Assembly: GCF_001010415.1 (NCBI RefSeq)
Contig: NZ_JPLE01000020.1
Coordinates: 17,178 to 81,177, forward strand
Length of the DNA: 64,000 nt
DNA from: Xanthomonas pisi DSM 18956
Lineage (GTDB): Bacteria > Pseudomonadota > Gammaproteobacteria > Xanthomonadales > Xanthomonadaceae
Reading direction: 5' to 3'
A program made the position numbers and the translations under genes. Each line of letters starts with the position of its first letter. Positions within the stretch are counted from its first letter, which is position 1. Under the pieces are notes generated by a model that was not told the DNA's origin, did no database searches, and saw nothing but the letters and a program-made list of their open reading frames with translations. Positions 44,281 to 52,178 of this stretch are shown here, in pieces.

Positions 44281-46011
44281 TCAGGGTTTCTGCGCATAGT
44301 CGGCGTCCGCAGCCTCCGGTGCGCTGACCACCTGATTGCGCCCGGCCTGCTTGGCCCGGTACAACGCCTCGTCCGCGCGCCGCAGCAGTTGCGCCGCAGT
44401 GCCCGCGTGTTGGGGAAAGCTCGCCGCACCAAACGAGGCGGTGATCTTCGGCAGCGATACGCCATCGGCCATCACCTGCAAGGCCTCGATCCCGGCGCGC
44501 AGCTTCTCGGCCATCCTGCGCGCCGTTGCCAGATCCACTTCCGGCAGGATGATCGTCAATTCTTCGCCGCCGTAGCGGCAGCAGATATCTTCACCGCGGG
44601 TCTGCGTCAGCAACAGTTCGCCGATGGCCGCCAGCACGCGGTCGCCGCCACTGTGCCCATGCAGATCGTTGAAGCGCTTGAAGTGGTCGACGTCCAGCAT
44701 CAGCACCGACAACGGCTGCTCCCGGCGCGTGCAGCGCGCCAGTTCGTGATTGAGCGCCTCTTCCAGATAGCGGCGGTTGTACAGGCCGGTCAGTGGATCG
44801 CGGATCGATTGCTGGCGCAGTGTTTCGCGCAGACGCAGGCTATGCAGCGCCAGCGAGAGTTGTTCGGCCGCCGCTTCGGCAACGGTCAGTGAGCTCAGGC
44901 CACCGGGTTGGTCGCTACGCAGCGCCAACATGCCCAGTTGCGTGCCTTGAGCCGACAACGGAATGCACACCGTACTGGCGTGCGTCGGAAGATTGGCGTC
45001 GGCATGGCGACACAGCATGCCCTGGCTGGCATCTTCCACCACGTGCGTACGATCGCGGCGCAGCGCCCAGCACGTCTCCGGTGCGATGCTTGCGCTGTCG
45101 CCGTCGGCCATCGCGCCCCACGCCACGACCTGCTCGGCGCGATCGCGCGATGCGCGTAGCAGATACACCGCGCCGGCCGCGCCGGGAATCAGCGGCGCAA
45201 TCGTGCGTGCGGTGATTTCCAGCGCTTCTTCGGCGTCGCGGCAGTTCTGCAGCAGTCCCGAGTAGCGTGCCAGCGCTTCCAGTCCCGCAGAGGTGCGCTC
45301 CAGCGCCGCAAACGATTCGACCAACCGCTCGCTGGTATGGCTGGCATCGTCCTCGGCACGCACGCGGCGTTGCAGCTCGCGCGCCAACAAGCGGTAGGCC
45401 AGCAGCATCACCAGCAGCCCGCTGACGATGCCGATCACGGTCATCCGCAGCACCCACCGCGCACTGAGTGCATTGGTCTGCGTCCGCTTCACCAGCTGAT
45501 GACGTTCCAGCTCGGTCATGGTTTGCACCTGGCGCCGCAATGCCGAGGAGGTCTGGAACACGCCGCGGGCGATCGACCCGCGCGCGCCATCCAGGCCATG
45601 GCTGCGGTAGCTGTGCAGCAGATCGTTGATCTGCACCAGTCGCGTCTCCACCAATCGGTTGAGCTCACGCGCATTGCGTCCCTGTACCGGGTTGTCCTGT
45701 ACCAGCGCCTCCAGCCGCACGATGCGCTCGGGCAGGCGCCCGATCGCATCGGCATAGACGCCCAAGAACGCCTCGTTGTCGGTCAGCACGTAGCCGCGTA
45801 CCGACGACTCCGCCGACAGCAGCCCGGCCTGGATTTCGTCGATGCCCGCGAGGACCTCCTGGGTGTGCGTGACCCAGCCCGCATCGGCCAGCGAGCGCTG
45901 CGTGGTGAAGTAGCCGCCGATACCGATCACCACGAAGATGGCCCCGCCCAGCAGCAGCGCTCCGGCGGCATGACGTTTTGCTTGTTTGGTCAACACCGTG
46001 TTCCCCAACAC
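44281..46011 (-). CDS. Diguanylate cyclase with CHASE3-like sensor, GAF and GGDEF domains
   Basis: A 576-residue membrane-bound sensor enzyme that makes cyclic di-GMP. Helix 1 (residues 17-36) is followed by a periplasmic CHASE3-like helical sensor with the conserved LLSAESSVRGYVLTDNEAFL. Helix 2 (about residues 187-206) leads to a linker and a GAF domain (LIPGAAGAVYLLRAS ... TVCIPLSAQGTQLGMLAL). The GGDEF domain has YGGEELTI and an intact I-site RGED five residues before it. It should be product-inhibited, in contrast to the neighbouring cyclase. The N-terminus at 46011 is plausible (MLGNTVLTKQAKRHAAGAL). Confidence 0.9.
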   Translation of the reverse strand: MLGNTVLTKQAKRHAAGALLLGGAIFVVIGIGGYFTTQRSLADAGWVTHTQEVLAGIDEIQAGLLSAESSVRGYVLTDNEAFLGVYADAIGRLPERIVRLEALVQDNPVQGRNARELNRLVETRLVQINDLLHSYRSHGLDGARGSIARGVFQTSSALRRQVQTMTELERHQLVKRTQTNALSARWVLRMTVIGIVSGLLVMLLAYRLLARELQRRVRAEDDASHTSERLVESFAALERTSAGLEALARYSGLLQNCRDAEEALEITARTIAPLIPGAAGAVYLLRASRDRAEQVVAWGAMADGDSASIAPETCWALRRDRTHVVEDASQGMLCRHADANLPTHASTVCIPLSAQGTQLGMLALRSDQPGGLSSLTVAEAAAEQLSLALHSLRLRETLRQQSIRDPLTGLYNRRYLEEALNHELARCTRREQPLSVLMLDVDHFKRFNDLHGHSGGDRVLAAIGELLLTQTRGEDICCRYGGEELTIILPEVDLATARRMAEKLRAGIEALQVMADGVSLPKITASFGAASFPQHAGTAAQLLRRADEALYRAKQAGRNQVVSAPEAADADYAQKP

Positions 46012-46107
46012 CGATGGTATGGTTGAGGTCGATGCAAGCGGCGTGCCTCAATTGTCCAGTCAGCTGGCAGACGGGGGCGGGACTCGCCGCCGCGATCTCG
46101 CGACGGT

Positions 46108-46392
46108 ATGCTCATCACGCACCGCAGAGCCGAGCACAGTTTGGTTATTTTTCTTGGAAACTATCAGCTGATTTGCCATGCCGCCCCAAGCCGTGGCATC
46201 GACGCGACCTGGAGCGCGGACTGGCGCATCGAACAGATCGGCATGGGCAGGAAAACCGGTGAACTCGCAGGCGCCACGCTTGCGCGCACGTTTCCCGATC
46301 ACCGCAGCGCCATGTCGGCCGCGCGCAGCGCCGGCATGGTGACCCTGGAAGCCATGCACGCCGAAGCGCAACGGCAGCTCGACTACAGCTGA
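46108..46392 (+). CDS. Hypothetical protein, start uncertain
   Basis: An open frame of 94 codons whose later part looks like a real soluble protein (QLICHAAPSRGIDATWSADWRIEQIGMGRKTGELAGATLARTFPDHRSAMSAARSAGMVTLEAMHAEAQRQLDYS). The composition is balanced and unlike a shadow frame. No family is recognised. There is no strong ribosome binding site; a TTG at 46141 is an alternative start. It is divergent from the CHASE3-GGDEF gene. Confidence 0.5.
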   Translation: MLITHRRAEHSLVIFLGNYQLICHAAPSRGIDATWSADWRIEQIGMGRKTGELAGATLARTFPDHRSAMSAARSAGMVTLEAMHAEAQRQLDYS

Positions 46393-46608
46393 GTCGAAGA
46401 CGGGTTGCATCGGCCCAGTCCCAGCTTGCGGCCAACCGCGACCCCAGCCTGGCACCCAATGGTCGGGCAGCGCATCGTGTGACGTTGCGGCTTCCGAATC
46501 TGCTTGCCTGCTCCAACCTGTACCAACCCGGATCGGGTGCGGCACGCTGGCACGCAGTTTGCTTCGTCTGCATCAGGAGCGCTGGGGAGCGCTGTCGGAC
46601 CACTTGCA

Positions 46609-46779
46609 ATGGATGAACCCAACAAGAGTGCCCTGGTCCTGCTGCAGCAGGAGGCGACCGAGCTGCTCGCATTGTTCGACCAACTGCGCGGCGACCTCCC
46701 ATCGGCGCGCGCGCGTGATGGCGCGACCTGCGCGTCCATCGTCACCACATCCGAACCGACCGACTGCGTCACTAACTGA
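46609..46779 (+). CDS. Possible small protein (56 aa)
   Basis: The frame from the ATG at 46609 encodes MDEPNKSALVLLQQEATELL followed by more helix-forming, acidic sequence. There is no clear ribosome binding site. The composition is plausible, and there is no better frame in this 500-base gap, but coding is uncertain. I see nothing else in 46393-46845. Confidence 0.3.
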   Translation: MDEPNKSALVLLQQEATELLALFDQLRGDLPSARARDGATCASIVTTSEPTDCVTN

Positions 46780-46845
46780 CGCGGCCGGTGGTGGTGATCG
46801 CCGACGCCTCCTGTGCGAGCTGATTGAGCCGCAGCATCGCCCATG

Positions 46846-46882
46846 AAAAAGGCCGAGAACCTCTTTCGAGAATTCCCGGCCT
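46846..46882 (-). terminator. Terminator of ssrA
   Basis: On the minus strand AGGCCGGGAA pairs with TTCTCGGCCT (one G-U), closing an inner TCTC-GAAA-GAG(G) loop, followed by TTTTT. It lies 26 bases after the tmRNA 3' end. Confidence 0.8.
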
Positions 46883-46908
46883 CAGTCGGCCGTCTTAGGA
46901 CCGTTGTG

Positions 46909-47305
46909 TGGTGGAGGTGGGCGGAATCGAACCGCCGTCCGGAAGCACTCCATCCCCGGCACTACATGCTTATCCCTCCGTTAGATCTCGTTCCCAGGCA
47001 GCACGGCGGGCAAAGCGCACCTGGAAACCAGCCTGCTTGATTTAGCCGGTAGCTGACAGGCAGCCACCACCGGCGGTTCCGTGATAATGACCCTACATCT
47101 ACGAGCACGGGCACAAGTAGTTTCGGGGGTTCGCCTTAGGCGGCTGTAGAACTACAACTAAAGCCAATTAAGCGGCGATAGCGAAGTCCGAACCGTAGTT
47201 GTCGTCGTTGGCAACTAAAAGTTTGCTGCTGGATTAACGAGGAAAGCTGCCCCCTCGGCATGCGCCAAGCGACTTCGCGACCCCCGTCGAAACCAGTGCA
47301 CCCCC
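46909..47305 (-). ncRNA. ssrA: Transfer-messenger RNA (tmRNA)
   Basis: Rescues stalled ribosomes by acting as tRNA and mRNA. On the minus strand the 5' end GGGGGTG pairs with CACCTCC at the 3' end to form the acceptor stem, and the encoded 3' end is ACCA. The T-arm stem and TTCGATT loop are visible just before it. The 5' region has GGTTTCGACGGGGG, typical of tmRNA. The tag reading frame is at 47168-47212, encoding ANDDNYGSDFAIAA before TAA. The resume codon is GCC. The length of 397 bases fits a one-piece tmRNA. The smpB gene lies 2.7 kb away, beyond the hydrolase-subtilase gene. Confidence 0.96.
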
Positions 47306-47333
47306 GGGGAAAGCATCAAACGCTGACGTCGCA

Positions 47334-47362
47334 AGTGTAGGGATCGGCGCGCCCTGTCACAA
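47334..47362 (-). promoter_or_regulatory. Promoter of ssrA
   Basis: On the minus strand: TTGTGA (47357-47362), 17 bases, TACACT (47334-47339). This is a close sigma70 match. It would give a short 5' leader, removed by RNase P, before the mature 5' end at 47305. It lies in the 134-base gap opposite the start of the subtilase-fusion gene. Confidence 0.6.
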
Positions 47363-47439
47363 GTGGTGAGATGGACAGCGCTTACAGTGGCTTCAGTCCT
47401 GTACCGGACCGAACAGTCTGTAAACGAAGGAGCGAAGCG

Positions 47440-49887
47440 ATGGCGACAGGCAAGCCCCCACGTCCACGTTCGACACGCGCAGCACCGCGCGCTGCCGCTG
47501 CACCTGCCAGGCAGCCGGCACGGCAGCCACACAGGCGCGCACCGCAGTCGGGCGCGCAGGCCGCCGCTGCGGCACGCGTGCAGGGCAAGGCGCGCACCGT
47601 GATCTATATCCACGGCATCGGCAACAAGCCGCCGGCCGAAGTCTTGCGTTGTCAGTGGGACAAGGCATTGTTCGGGCGTCCGATGGGCGAGCGCACCCGG
47701 TTGGCGTACTGGGTCAATCGCGAGCGGTATCCGGTGGCGGAGCCCGGCAATTGCGACGGGCGCGATGTGGGGCCGGCGCTCAACCAGAGCGTGCAGCGTG
47801 CGTTGACCACGCTCGGCCTGGTGCCGGGCGGGCAGGATCTGCACGTGCTCGCCGACGCCTTGGCACAGAGCGATCAGGAGCGGGCCGACCTGCATCGTCT
47901 GCTCGACGAGCTGGAAAGTACGAGCGCACCCGGTAGCGTGCAGGCAAAGGGCCCGATCGATGCGATCAACCGGGTGCTGCTGCGGCTGATTTCCGCAGCG
48001 CTGCTGCAGGACGTGCACGACCTGTTCTTCGTGCCCGAGCGCGCGGCGTCGATGCGCGAGAGCCTGACGCAGCGGTTGCGTGCGGGAGGCGGGCCGTTCG
48101 TGGTGGTCGCGCATAGCCAGGGCTCGATGATCGCCTACGACGTGTTGCGCCAGCTTGAGGCGGCCGACTGCGAGGTGACGCTGTTCCTGACCCTGGGATC
48201 GCCGCTCGGGTTGCCGCAGGTGCGCAGCATGTTCAAGCGCTGGACCGGCACCCGCAAGCTGCCGTTCCCTGCGTGCGTGCAGCAGTGGATCAACGTCGCC
48301 GAGACGCGCGACCCGATCGCGCTGGACGCCGATCTCACCGACGACATCGCCAACGCCAAGGGGCGTTTCGAAAACATTGCCGGCGCGCGGATCAATCCCG
48401 ACTGGCAGCACAACGCGCATTCGGGCTCGGGCTATCTGTCGATCCCGCAGGTCCGCGCAGCGGTGCGGCAGGCGGTGGGCGTGGGCTTCGACCAGCCGGT
48501 GTCCAATGCGGTGTTGATCAAGGACCTCAGCGAGCAGCTCGAAGCGCACGGCCCCGAGCATCGGCATGAAGTGCTGATCGAACTGGACCGGCGGCTCGCC
48601 GGCAACGATCCGGCCGGTGTGCGGGCCGTGCTGATACGCCATCTGCGCGAGGTCGCTGCGCGCAGCACCGGCCTGCAGGGCGACGCGCTGGATGAGGCGA
48701 TCGAACTCGAGGATGGCTTGCAGCGCTTCGTATCGGCGCGGTTGACCCGCTTCGAAATCGAATCGCTGCAGAGTCGCTATCGCGCGCTGGGGTTTCGCCG
48801 GGTGTGGCGCGATGCCGGCAAGCGCGCGCTGATCCACATCTCCGGAAACGTGCTGCATGCCGACGCAGCACGCAATGCCTATCGTGCGCGCGGGCAACAG
48901 ATCGGCTGGGCGGTACTGGATACCGGTATCGCCGCCAGCCATCCGCATTTCTTCGTCAAGGGCCAGCGCGACAATGTGGTGGCGCAATGGGATTGCACGC
49001 GGCGCGGTGCGCCCAAGCAATTGACGCGCGCCGATGGCGATGCGTTTGCCCTGCTCGATCGGCACGGCCACGGCACCCACATCGCCGGGATCATTGCCGG
49101 CCATTGCCAGGCGACGCTGCCGGATGCGCAGGGCAAGCCGGGTCCGCCGCTTGAATTTGCCGGTATGGCGCCGGATGCGCAGCTGTATGGCTTCAAGGTG
49201 CTCGACGATGCCGGCGATGGGCGCGATTCGTGGATGATCAAGGCAGTGCAGCAGGTGGCTGCCATCAACGAGCGCGCAGGCGAGCTGGTCATCCACGGAG
49301 TGAACCTGAGCCTGGGCGGCTATTTCGACCCGGAAAGCTACGGCTGTGGCTTTACGCCGCTGTGCAACGAGCTGCGACGGCTATGGCGACAGGGCGTGCT
49401 GGTGGTGGTGGCTGCCGGCAACGAAGGGCTGGCCTGGTTGATGGGCAAGGATGGGGATGCCTATCCGGCCAACATGGATCTGTCGATCAGCGACCCGGGC
49501 AATCTGGAAGAGGCCATCGTGGTCGGCTCGGTGCACAAGAGCAGCCCGCACAATTACGGCGTGTCGTATTTTTCCTCGCGCGGGCCTACTGCCGATGGCC
49601 GCGGCAAGCCCGACGTGGTGGCGCCGGGCGAAAAGATCGTCTCGGCGTATTACGACTTCGATCCGAAAGATCCGGCAAGCCTGATGGTGGAAATGAGCGG
49701 CACCAGCATGGCTGCGCCGCATGTCTCCGGCGTGCTGGCCGGCTTTCTGTCGGCGCGCCGCGAGTTCATCGGCTTCCCTGACCGGGTCAAGCAGCTGATG
49801 CTCGACACCTGCACCGATCTGGAACGCGACCGCTACGTGCAGGGCAGGGGAGTGCCGAATTTGATGCGGATGCTTGGAGAGACGTGA
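47440..49887 (+). CDS. Alpha/beta-hydrolase and subtilisin-like (S8) protease fusion protein
   Basis: An 815-residue protein with two hydrolase modules and no signal peptide, so probably cytoplasmic. Residues 1-50 are an Arg/Ala/Pro-rich, disordered-looking tail. Residues 50-350 resemble a lipase-like alpha/beta hydrolase: oxyanion motif VIYIHGIGN and nucleophile elbow VVAHSQGSM (Ser226). A middle helical region leads to an S8 subtilase domain from about residue 485. Its triad is complete: Asp494 (VLDTGIA), His544 (HGHGTHIAG) and Ser756 (MSGTSMAAPHVSG). The start at 47440 has GAAGGAGCG ahead. It stands between ssrA and smpB. No function is known to me. Both catalytic sites look intact. Confidence 0.85.
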   Translation: MATGKPPRPRSTRAAPRAAAAPARQPARQPHRRAPQSGAQAAAAARVQGKARTVIYIHGIGNKPPAEVLRCQWDKALFGRPMGERTRLAYWVNRERYPVAEPGNCDGRDVGPALNQSVQRALTTLGLVPGGQDLHVLADALAQSDQERADLHRLLDELESTSAPGSVQAKGPIDAINRVLLRLISAALLQDVHDLFFVPERAASMRESLTQRLRAGGGPFVVVAHSQGSMIAYDVLRQLEAADCEVTLFLTLGSPLGLPQVRSMFKRWTGTRKLPFPACVQQWINVAETRDPIALDADLTDDIANAKGRFENIAGARINPDWQHNAHSGSGYLSIPQVRAAVRQAVGVGFDQPVSNAVLIKDLSEQLEAHGPEHRHEVLIELDRRLAGNDPAGVRAVLIRHLREVAARSTGLQGDALDEAIELEDGLQRFVSARLTRFEIESLQSRYRALGFRRVWRDAGKRALIHISGNVLHADAARNAYRARGQQIGWAVLDTGIAASHPHFFVKGQRDNVVAQWDCTRRGAPKQLTRADGDAFALLDRHGHGTHIAGIIAGHCQATLPDAQGKPGPPLEFAGMAPDAQLYGFKVLDDAGDGRDSWMIKAVQQVAAINERAGELVIHGVNLSLGGYFDPESYGCGFTPLCNELRRLWRQGVLVVVAAGNEGLAWLMGKDGDAYPANMDLSISDPGNLEEAIVVGSVHKSSPHNYGVSYFSSRGPTADGRGKPDVVAPGEKIVSAYYDFDPKDPASLMVEMSGTSMAAPHVSGVLAGFLSARREFIGFPDRVKQLMLDTCTDLERDRYVQGRGVPNLMRMLGET

Positions 49888-50028
49888 TTCGGGATTTGGG
49901 ATTTGGGATTCGCAAAAGCTGGGCTAGTTCCGCGTTCCTGCGTGTAAAGATCGCAAGCCGGCGATGCGCCAGACACGCGCCTGACCGCAGTTACGAATCT
50001 CTAATCCCCAATCCCCCCAATCCCGGCC
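49886..50028. repeat. GGGATT-type heptad repeat element, copy 2
   Basis: The G-rich arm (GATTCGGGATTTGGGATTTGG, then GATTCG, 49886-49912) starts inside the stop codon region of the subtilase-fusion gene. The C-rich arm (49994-50028, AATCCCC units) ends two bases before the stop of smpB. The element thus exactly fills the gap between two convergent genes. The intervening 81 bases share no clear similarity with those of the other copies. Confidence 0.7.
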
Positions 50029-50030
50029 AC

Positions 50031-50534
50031 TCACGCATCCCGGTTATGCCGCCGCATCACGCGCTGCTTGTCGCGCTGCCAGTCGCGGTCCTTGGCGGCG
50101 TCGCGCTTGTCGTGATTCTGCTTGCCCTTGGCCAGCGCAATTTCCAGCTTGACCTTGTTGCTGCTCCAGTACAGCGCGGTGGGCACCAGGGTGTAGCCCT
50201 CGCGCTCCACGCGGGTGAGGACCTTGTCGATCTCGGCCCGGTGCAGCAGCAGCTTGCGGTCGCGACGCTCCACCGGCACGGTGTGGGTGGAGGCCTGGAT
50301 CAGCGGGGTGATCTGCGCGCCGATCAGGTAGATCTCGCCGGAGCGCACATACGCGTAGCCGTCGACGATATTGGCGCGGCCGGCGCGGATTGCCTTGATC
50401 TCCCAGCCCTGCAACGCCAGGCCGGCTTCGTAGCGCTCTTCCAGGTGGTATTCGTGGCGCGCACGCTTGTTCAGCGCGATGGTTTTCGTGGCCTTCGCGC
50501 CGTTTGCTTTATCCTTGGTTGGTTTCTTGCTCAT
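50031..50534 (-). CDS. smpB: SsrA-binding protein SmpB
   Basis: Binds the tRNA-like part of tmRNA and is needed for ribosome rescue. The 167-residue protein shows the family start (IALNKRARHEYHLEERYEAGLALQGWEIKAIRAGRANI). The central OB-fold segment is YLIGAQITPL. The basic C-terminal tail (KGKQNHDKRDAAKDRDWQRDKQRVMRR) folds in the mRNA channel of stalled ribosomes. It is divergent from ratA, as in many gammaproteobacteria. The partner RNA gene lies 2.7 kb away on the same strand. Confidence 0.97.
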   Translation of the reverse strand: MSKKPTKDKANGAKATKTIALNKRARHEYHLEERYEAGLALQGWEIKAIRAGRANIVDGYAYVRSGEIYLIGAQITPLIQASTHTVPVERRDRKLLLHRAEIDKVLTRVEREGYTLVPTALYWSSNKVKLEIALAKGKQNHDKRDAAKDRDWQRDKQRVMRRHNRDA

Positions 50535-50594
50535 GACGCCATTGTCGCCGATTCGGTGTCGTCAAACGATCTTCCGTCTTTCACAAGTTAGCGA

Positions 50595-51026
50595 ATGCCT
50601 ACCATCCGTCGCAGCGCACTGGTCGAACACAGCGCCTCCCGCATGTTCGATCTGGTCAATGATGTCGCCGCCTATCCGCGCCGCTTCGGCTGGTGCGACG
50701 CTGCCCATGTGCTGGAGCAGGACGATGCGCATATCGTGGCGCGCCTGGACCTGGGGCTGGGCTCGTTCCGCACTTGGTTCACCACCGAGAACATGCTCGA
50801 GCGGCCCGAACGCATCGTCATGCATCTGCGCGACGGCCCGTTCAAGCGTCTGGAAGGCCTGTGGGAGTTTCAATCGCTGGGCGACAACGCGTGCAAGGTC
50901 AGCCTGACCCTCGAGGTGGAAACCAGCTCGCGCTTGCTGGGGCCGGCATTGGCGCTGGGCTTCCAGGGCCTGGCCGATCGCATGGTCAACGATTTCGTGC
51001 GGGTCGCCGATCGCGGCGACGTGTGA
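50595..51026 (+). CDS. ratA: RatA / COQ10-type START-domain protein
   Basis: A 143-residue single-domain protein of the polyketide cyclase/START superfamily. E. coli RatA is reported to block 70S assembly, while relatives (COQ10) bind ubiquinone. The family pattern is clear: RRSALVEHSASRMFDLVNDVAAYPRRFGWC, then the SRLLGPALALGFQGLADRMVNDFVRVAD amphipathic helix. It is divergent from smpB by about 60 bases and overlaps the next gene by four bases. Whether it acts as toxin or quinone chaperone here is open. Confidence 0.9.
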   Translation: MPTIRRSALVEHSASRMFDLVNDVAAYPRRFGWCDAAHVLEQDDAHIVARLDLGLGSFRTWFTTENMLERPERIVMHLRDGPFKRLEGLWEFQSLGDNACKVSLTLEVETSSRLLGPALALGFQGLADRMVNDFVRVADRGDV

Positions 51027-51307
51027 CCGTGCAGGTCGAAGTCGTCCTGGCCTGGCCGGATCGCTACAGCGCGATCGTGCTGGATCTGGCGGAGGGCGCC
51101 ACCGCCGCCGAGGCAGTCGCCGCATCCGGCCTCTGCCAGGAGGCCCCGCCCGCAGCGATCGCCATCCACGGTGTCGTGGTACGCCCGGATCAGGTGTTGC
51201 GCGCCGGAGATCGGGTCGAGTTGCTCAGGCCGCTGCTGCTGGACCCGAAAGAAGCCCGTCGCCGCCGGGCCGCGCCTGCGAAGAAGGCCAATTCCGGCAG
51301 CCAGTAG
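51023..51307 (+). CDS. ratB: RnfH-family ubiquitin-like protein (RatB)
   Basis: A 94-residue beta-grasp protein of the RnfH family, which is often paired with RatA. The motifs are VEVVLAWPDRYSAIVLDLAEGATAAEAV and the C-terminal DRVELLRPLLLDPKEARRRRAA, the family's signature end. It starts with a GTG at 51023 and overlaps the ratA stop (GTGA), showing translational coupling. Function is not established; the conserved ratA-ratB pair implies a joint role. Confidence 0.9.
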   Translation: MTVQVEVVLAWPDRYSAIVLDLAEGATAAEAVAASGLCQEAPPAAIAIHGVVVRPDQVLRAGDRVELLRPLLLDPKEARRRRAAPAKKANSGSQ

Positions 51308-51605
51308 CGGGATTGGCCGCAGTCGGGCGCACTGCTGGTGAGCGAGCTCTTCCAGATTGGGCGCCATTGCGGTGTCTTGCGCCGTGGCGTGCGACGGCGC
51401 GTTGCGTCAACTGCAGACTCGCCCTCGGCATGGGTGCGCGCAAACGGGTTCCGAGGACATCTCACGCTGAGCTGAGTCGTGCGGCGGCTGTGCAGGGGCG
51501 TAGCGGTACAGCAGCGCCGCTGCTCCCGGCGCGGGTGCTCCGCCCAGCAGTCGGGCGCGCAGCCGTTGGCATGCCGGTCGAGGGCATTCAGGCGAGAAGA
51601 CAAAG
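51308..51605. other. Intergenic region between ratB and the omlA terminator
   Basis: About 300 bases without a convincing gene or known repeat. Open frames on both strands are Arg-rich shadows. A 9-base AGTCGGGCG motif occurs twice (51319 and 51550 areas), but I attach no meaning to it. Confidence 0.4.
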
Positions 51606-51630
51606 AAAAGCCGGCACCAAGGCCGGCTTT
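51606..51630 (-). terminator. Rho-independent terminator of omlA
   Basis: On the minus strand AAAGCCGGC, CTTGGT, GCCGGCTTTT, then CTTTG. It starts 48 bases after the omlA stop. Confidence 0.8.
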
Positions 51631-51678
51631 CTGGGGCTGCGCGTGGTCAGGCGATCGCGCGATCGCTGACCCACTGCA

Positions 51679-52074
51679 TCAACGGCCGCGCTGCTTCTTC
51701 TTGTCGCGCGCCAGGTTGCGGCCGAACTGCTTGGGGGCCGACTTGGCCAGCTGCTCGTCCTGCGACGGGAAATAGTCGCCTTCCCAGCGCGCCACCTGAT
51801 CGTTCTCGAAGAACACGGTGAAATTCTTGACTTCGGTATGCGCCAGACGATCGACGCGCTGGGTGGACGTGTAGTCCCAACGCTGTGCATGGAACGGGTC
51901 CGGAATCGACGGAGTACCCAGCAACGCGCTGACCTGCTGCTTGCTCTGGCCTACCTGCAGTTGCTCCACGGCGTTCTGTTTGATCAGATTGCCCTGGTAG
52001 ATCGGCTGCTTGTAGATGATGCCGCAGCCAGCGGTGGAAAGAGCAACGGCGGCGACCAGCAGGAGATTACGCAT
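51679..52074 (-). CDS. omlA: Outer-membrane lipoprotein BamE/OmlA
   Basis: A small lipoprotein of the outer-membrane beta-barrel assembly (BAM) complex. The 131-residue precursor has a lipobox (ALSTAGCGI). The SmpA/OmlA domain reads VEQLQVGQSKQQVSALLGTPSIPDPFHAQRWDY. It is divergent from fur across about 100 bases. This omlA-fur arrangement has been described in Xanthomonas, where OmlA was linked to envelope integrity. The ATG at 52074 starts the signal peptide. The C-terminus is a Lys/Arg-rich tail. Confidence 0.95.
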   Translation of the reverse strand: MRNLLLVAAVALSTAGCGIIYKQPIYQGNLIKQNAVEQLQVGQSKQQVSALLGTPSIPDPFHAQRWDYTSTQRVDRLAHTEVKNFTVFFENDQVARWEGDYFPSQDEQLAKSAPKQFGRNLARDKKKQRGR

Positions 52075-52178
52075 CGGGGAATAAGTGCTGAGGAAATCAC
52101 GCCGATGATACACTCCCGCCGGTCGCCGCGACCCGTTTGATGGCAGCTGGCGCTAAATCGCCAATGAACGGAGAACAT

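Noticed and set aside
47215..49296. 693-codon minus-strand frame over tmRNA and the subtilase fusion
   Set aside because: It crosses the tmRNA gene and has no domain; the plus strand carries complete catalytic motifs.
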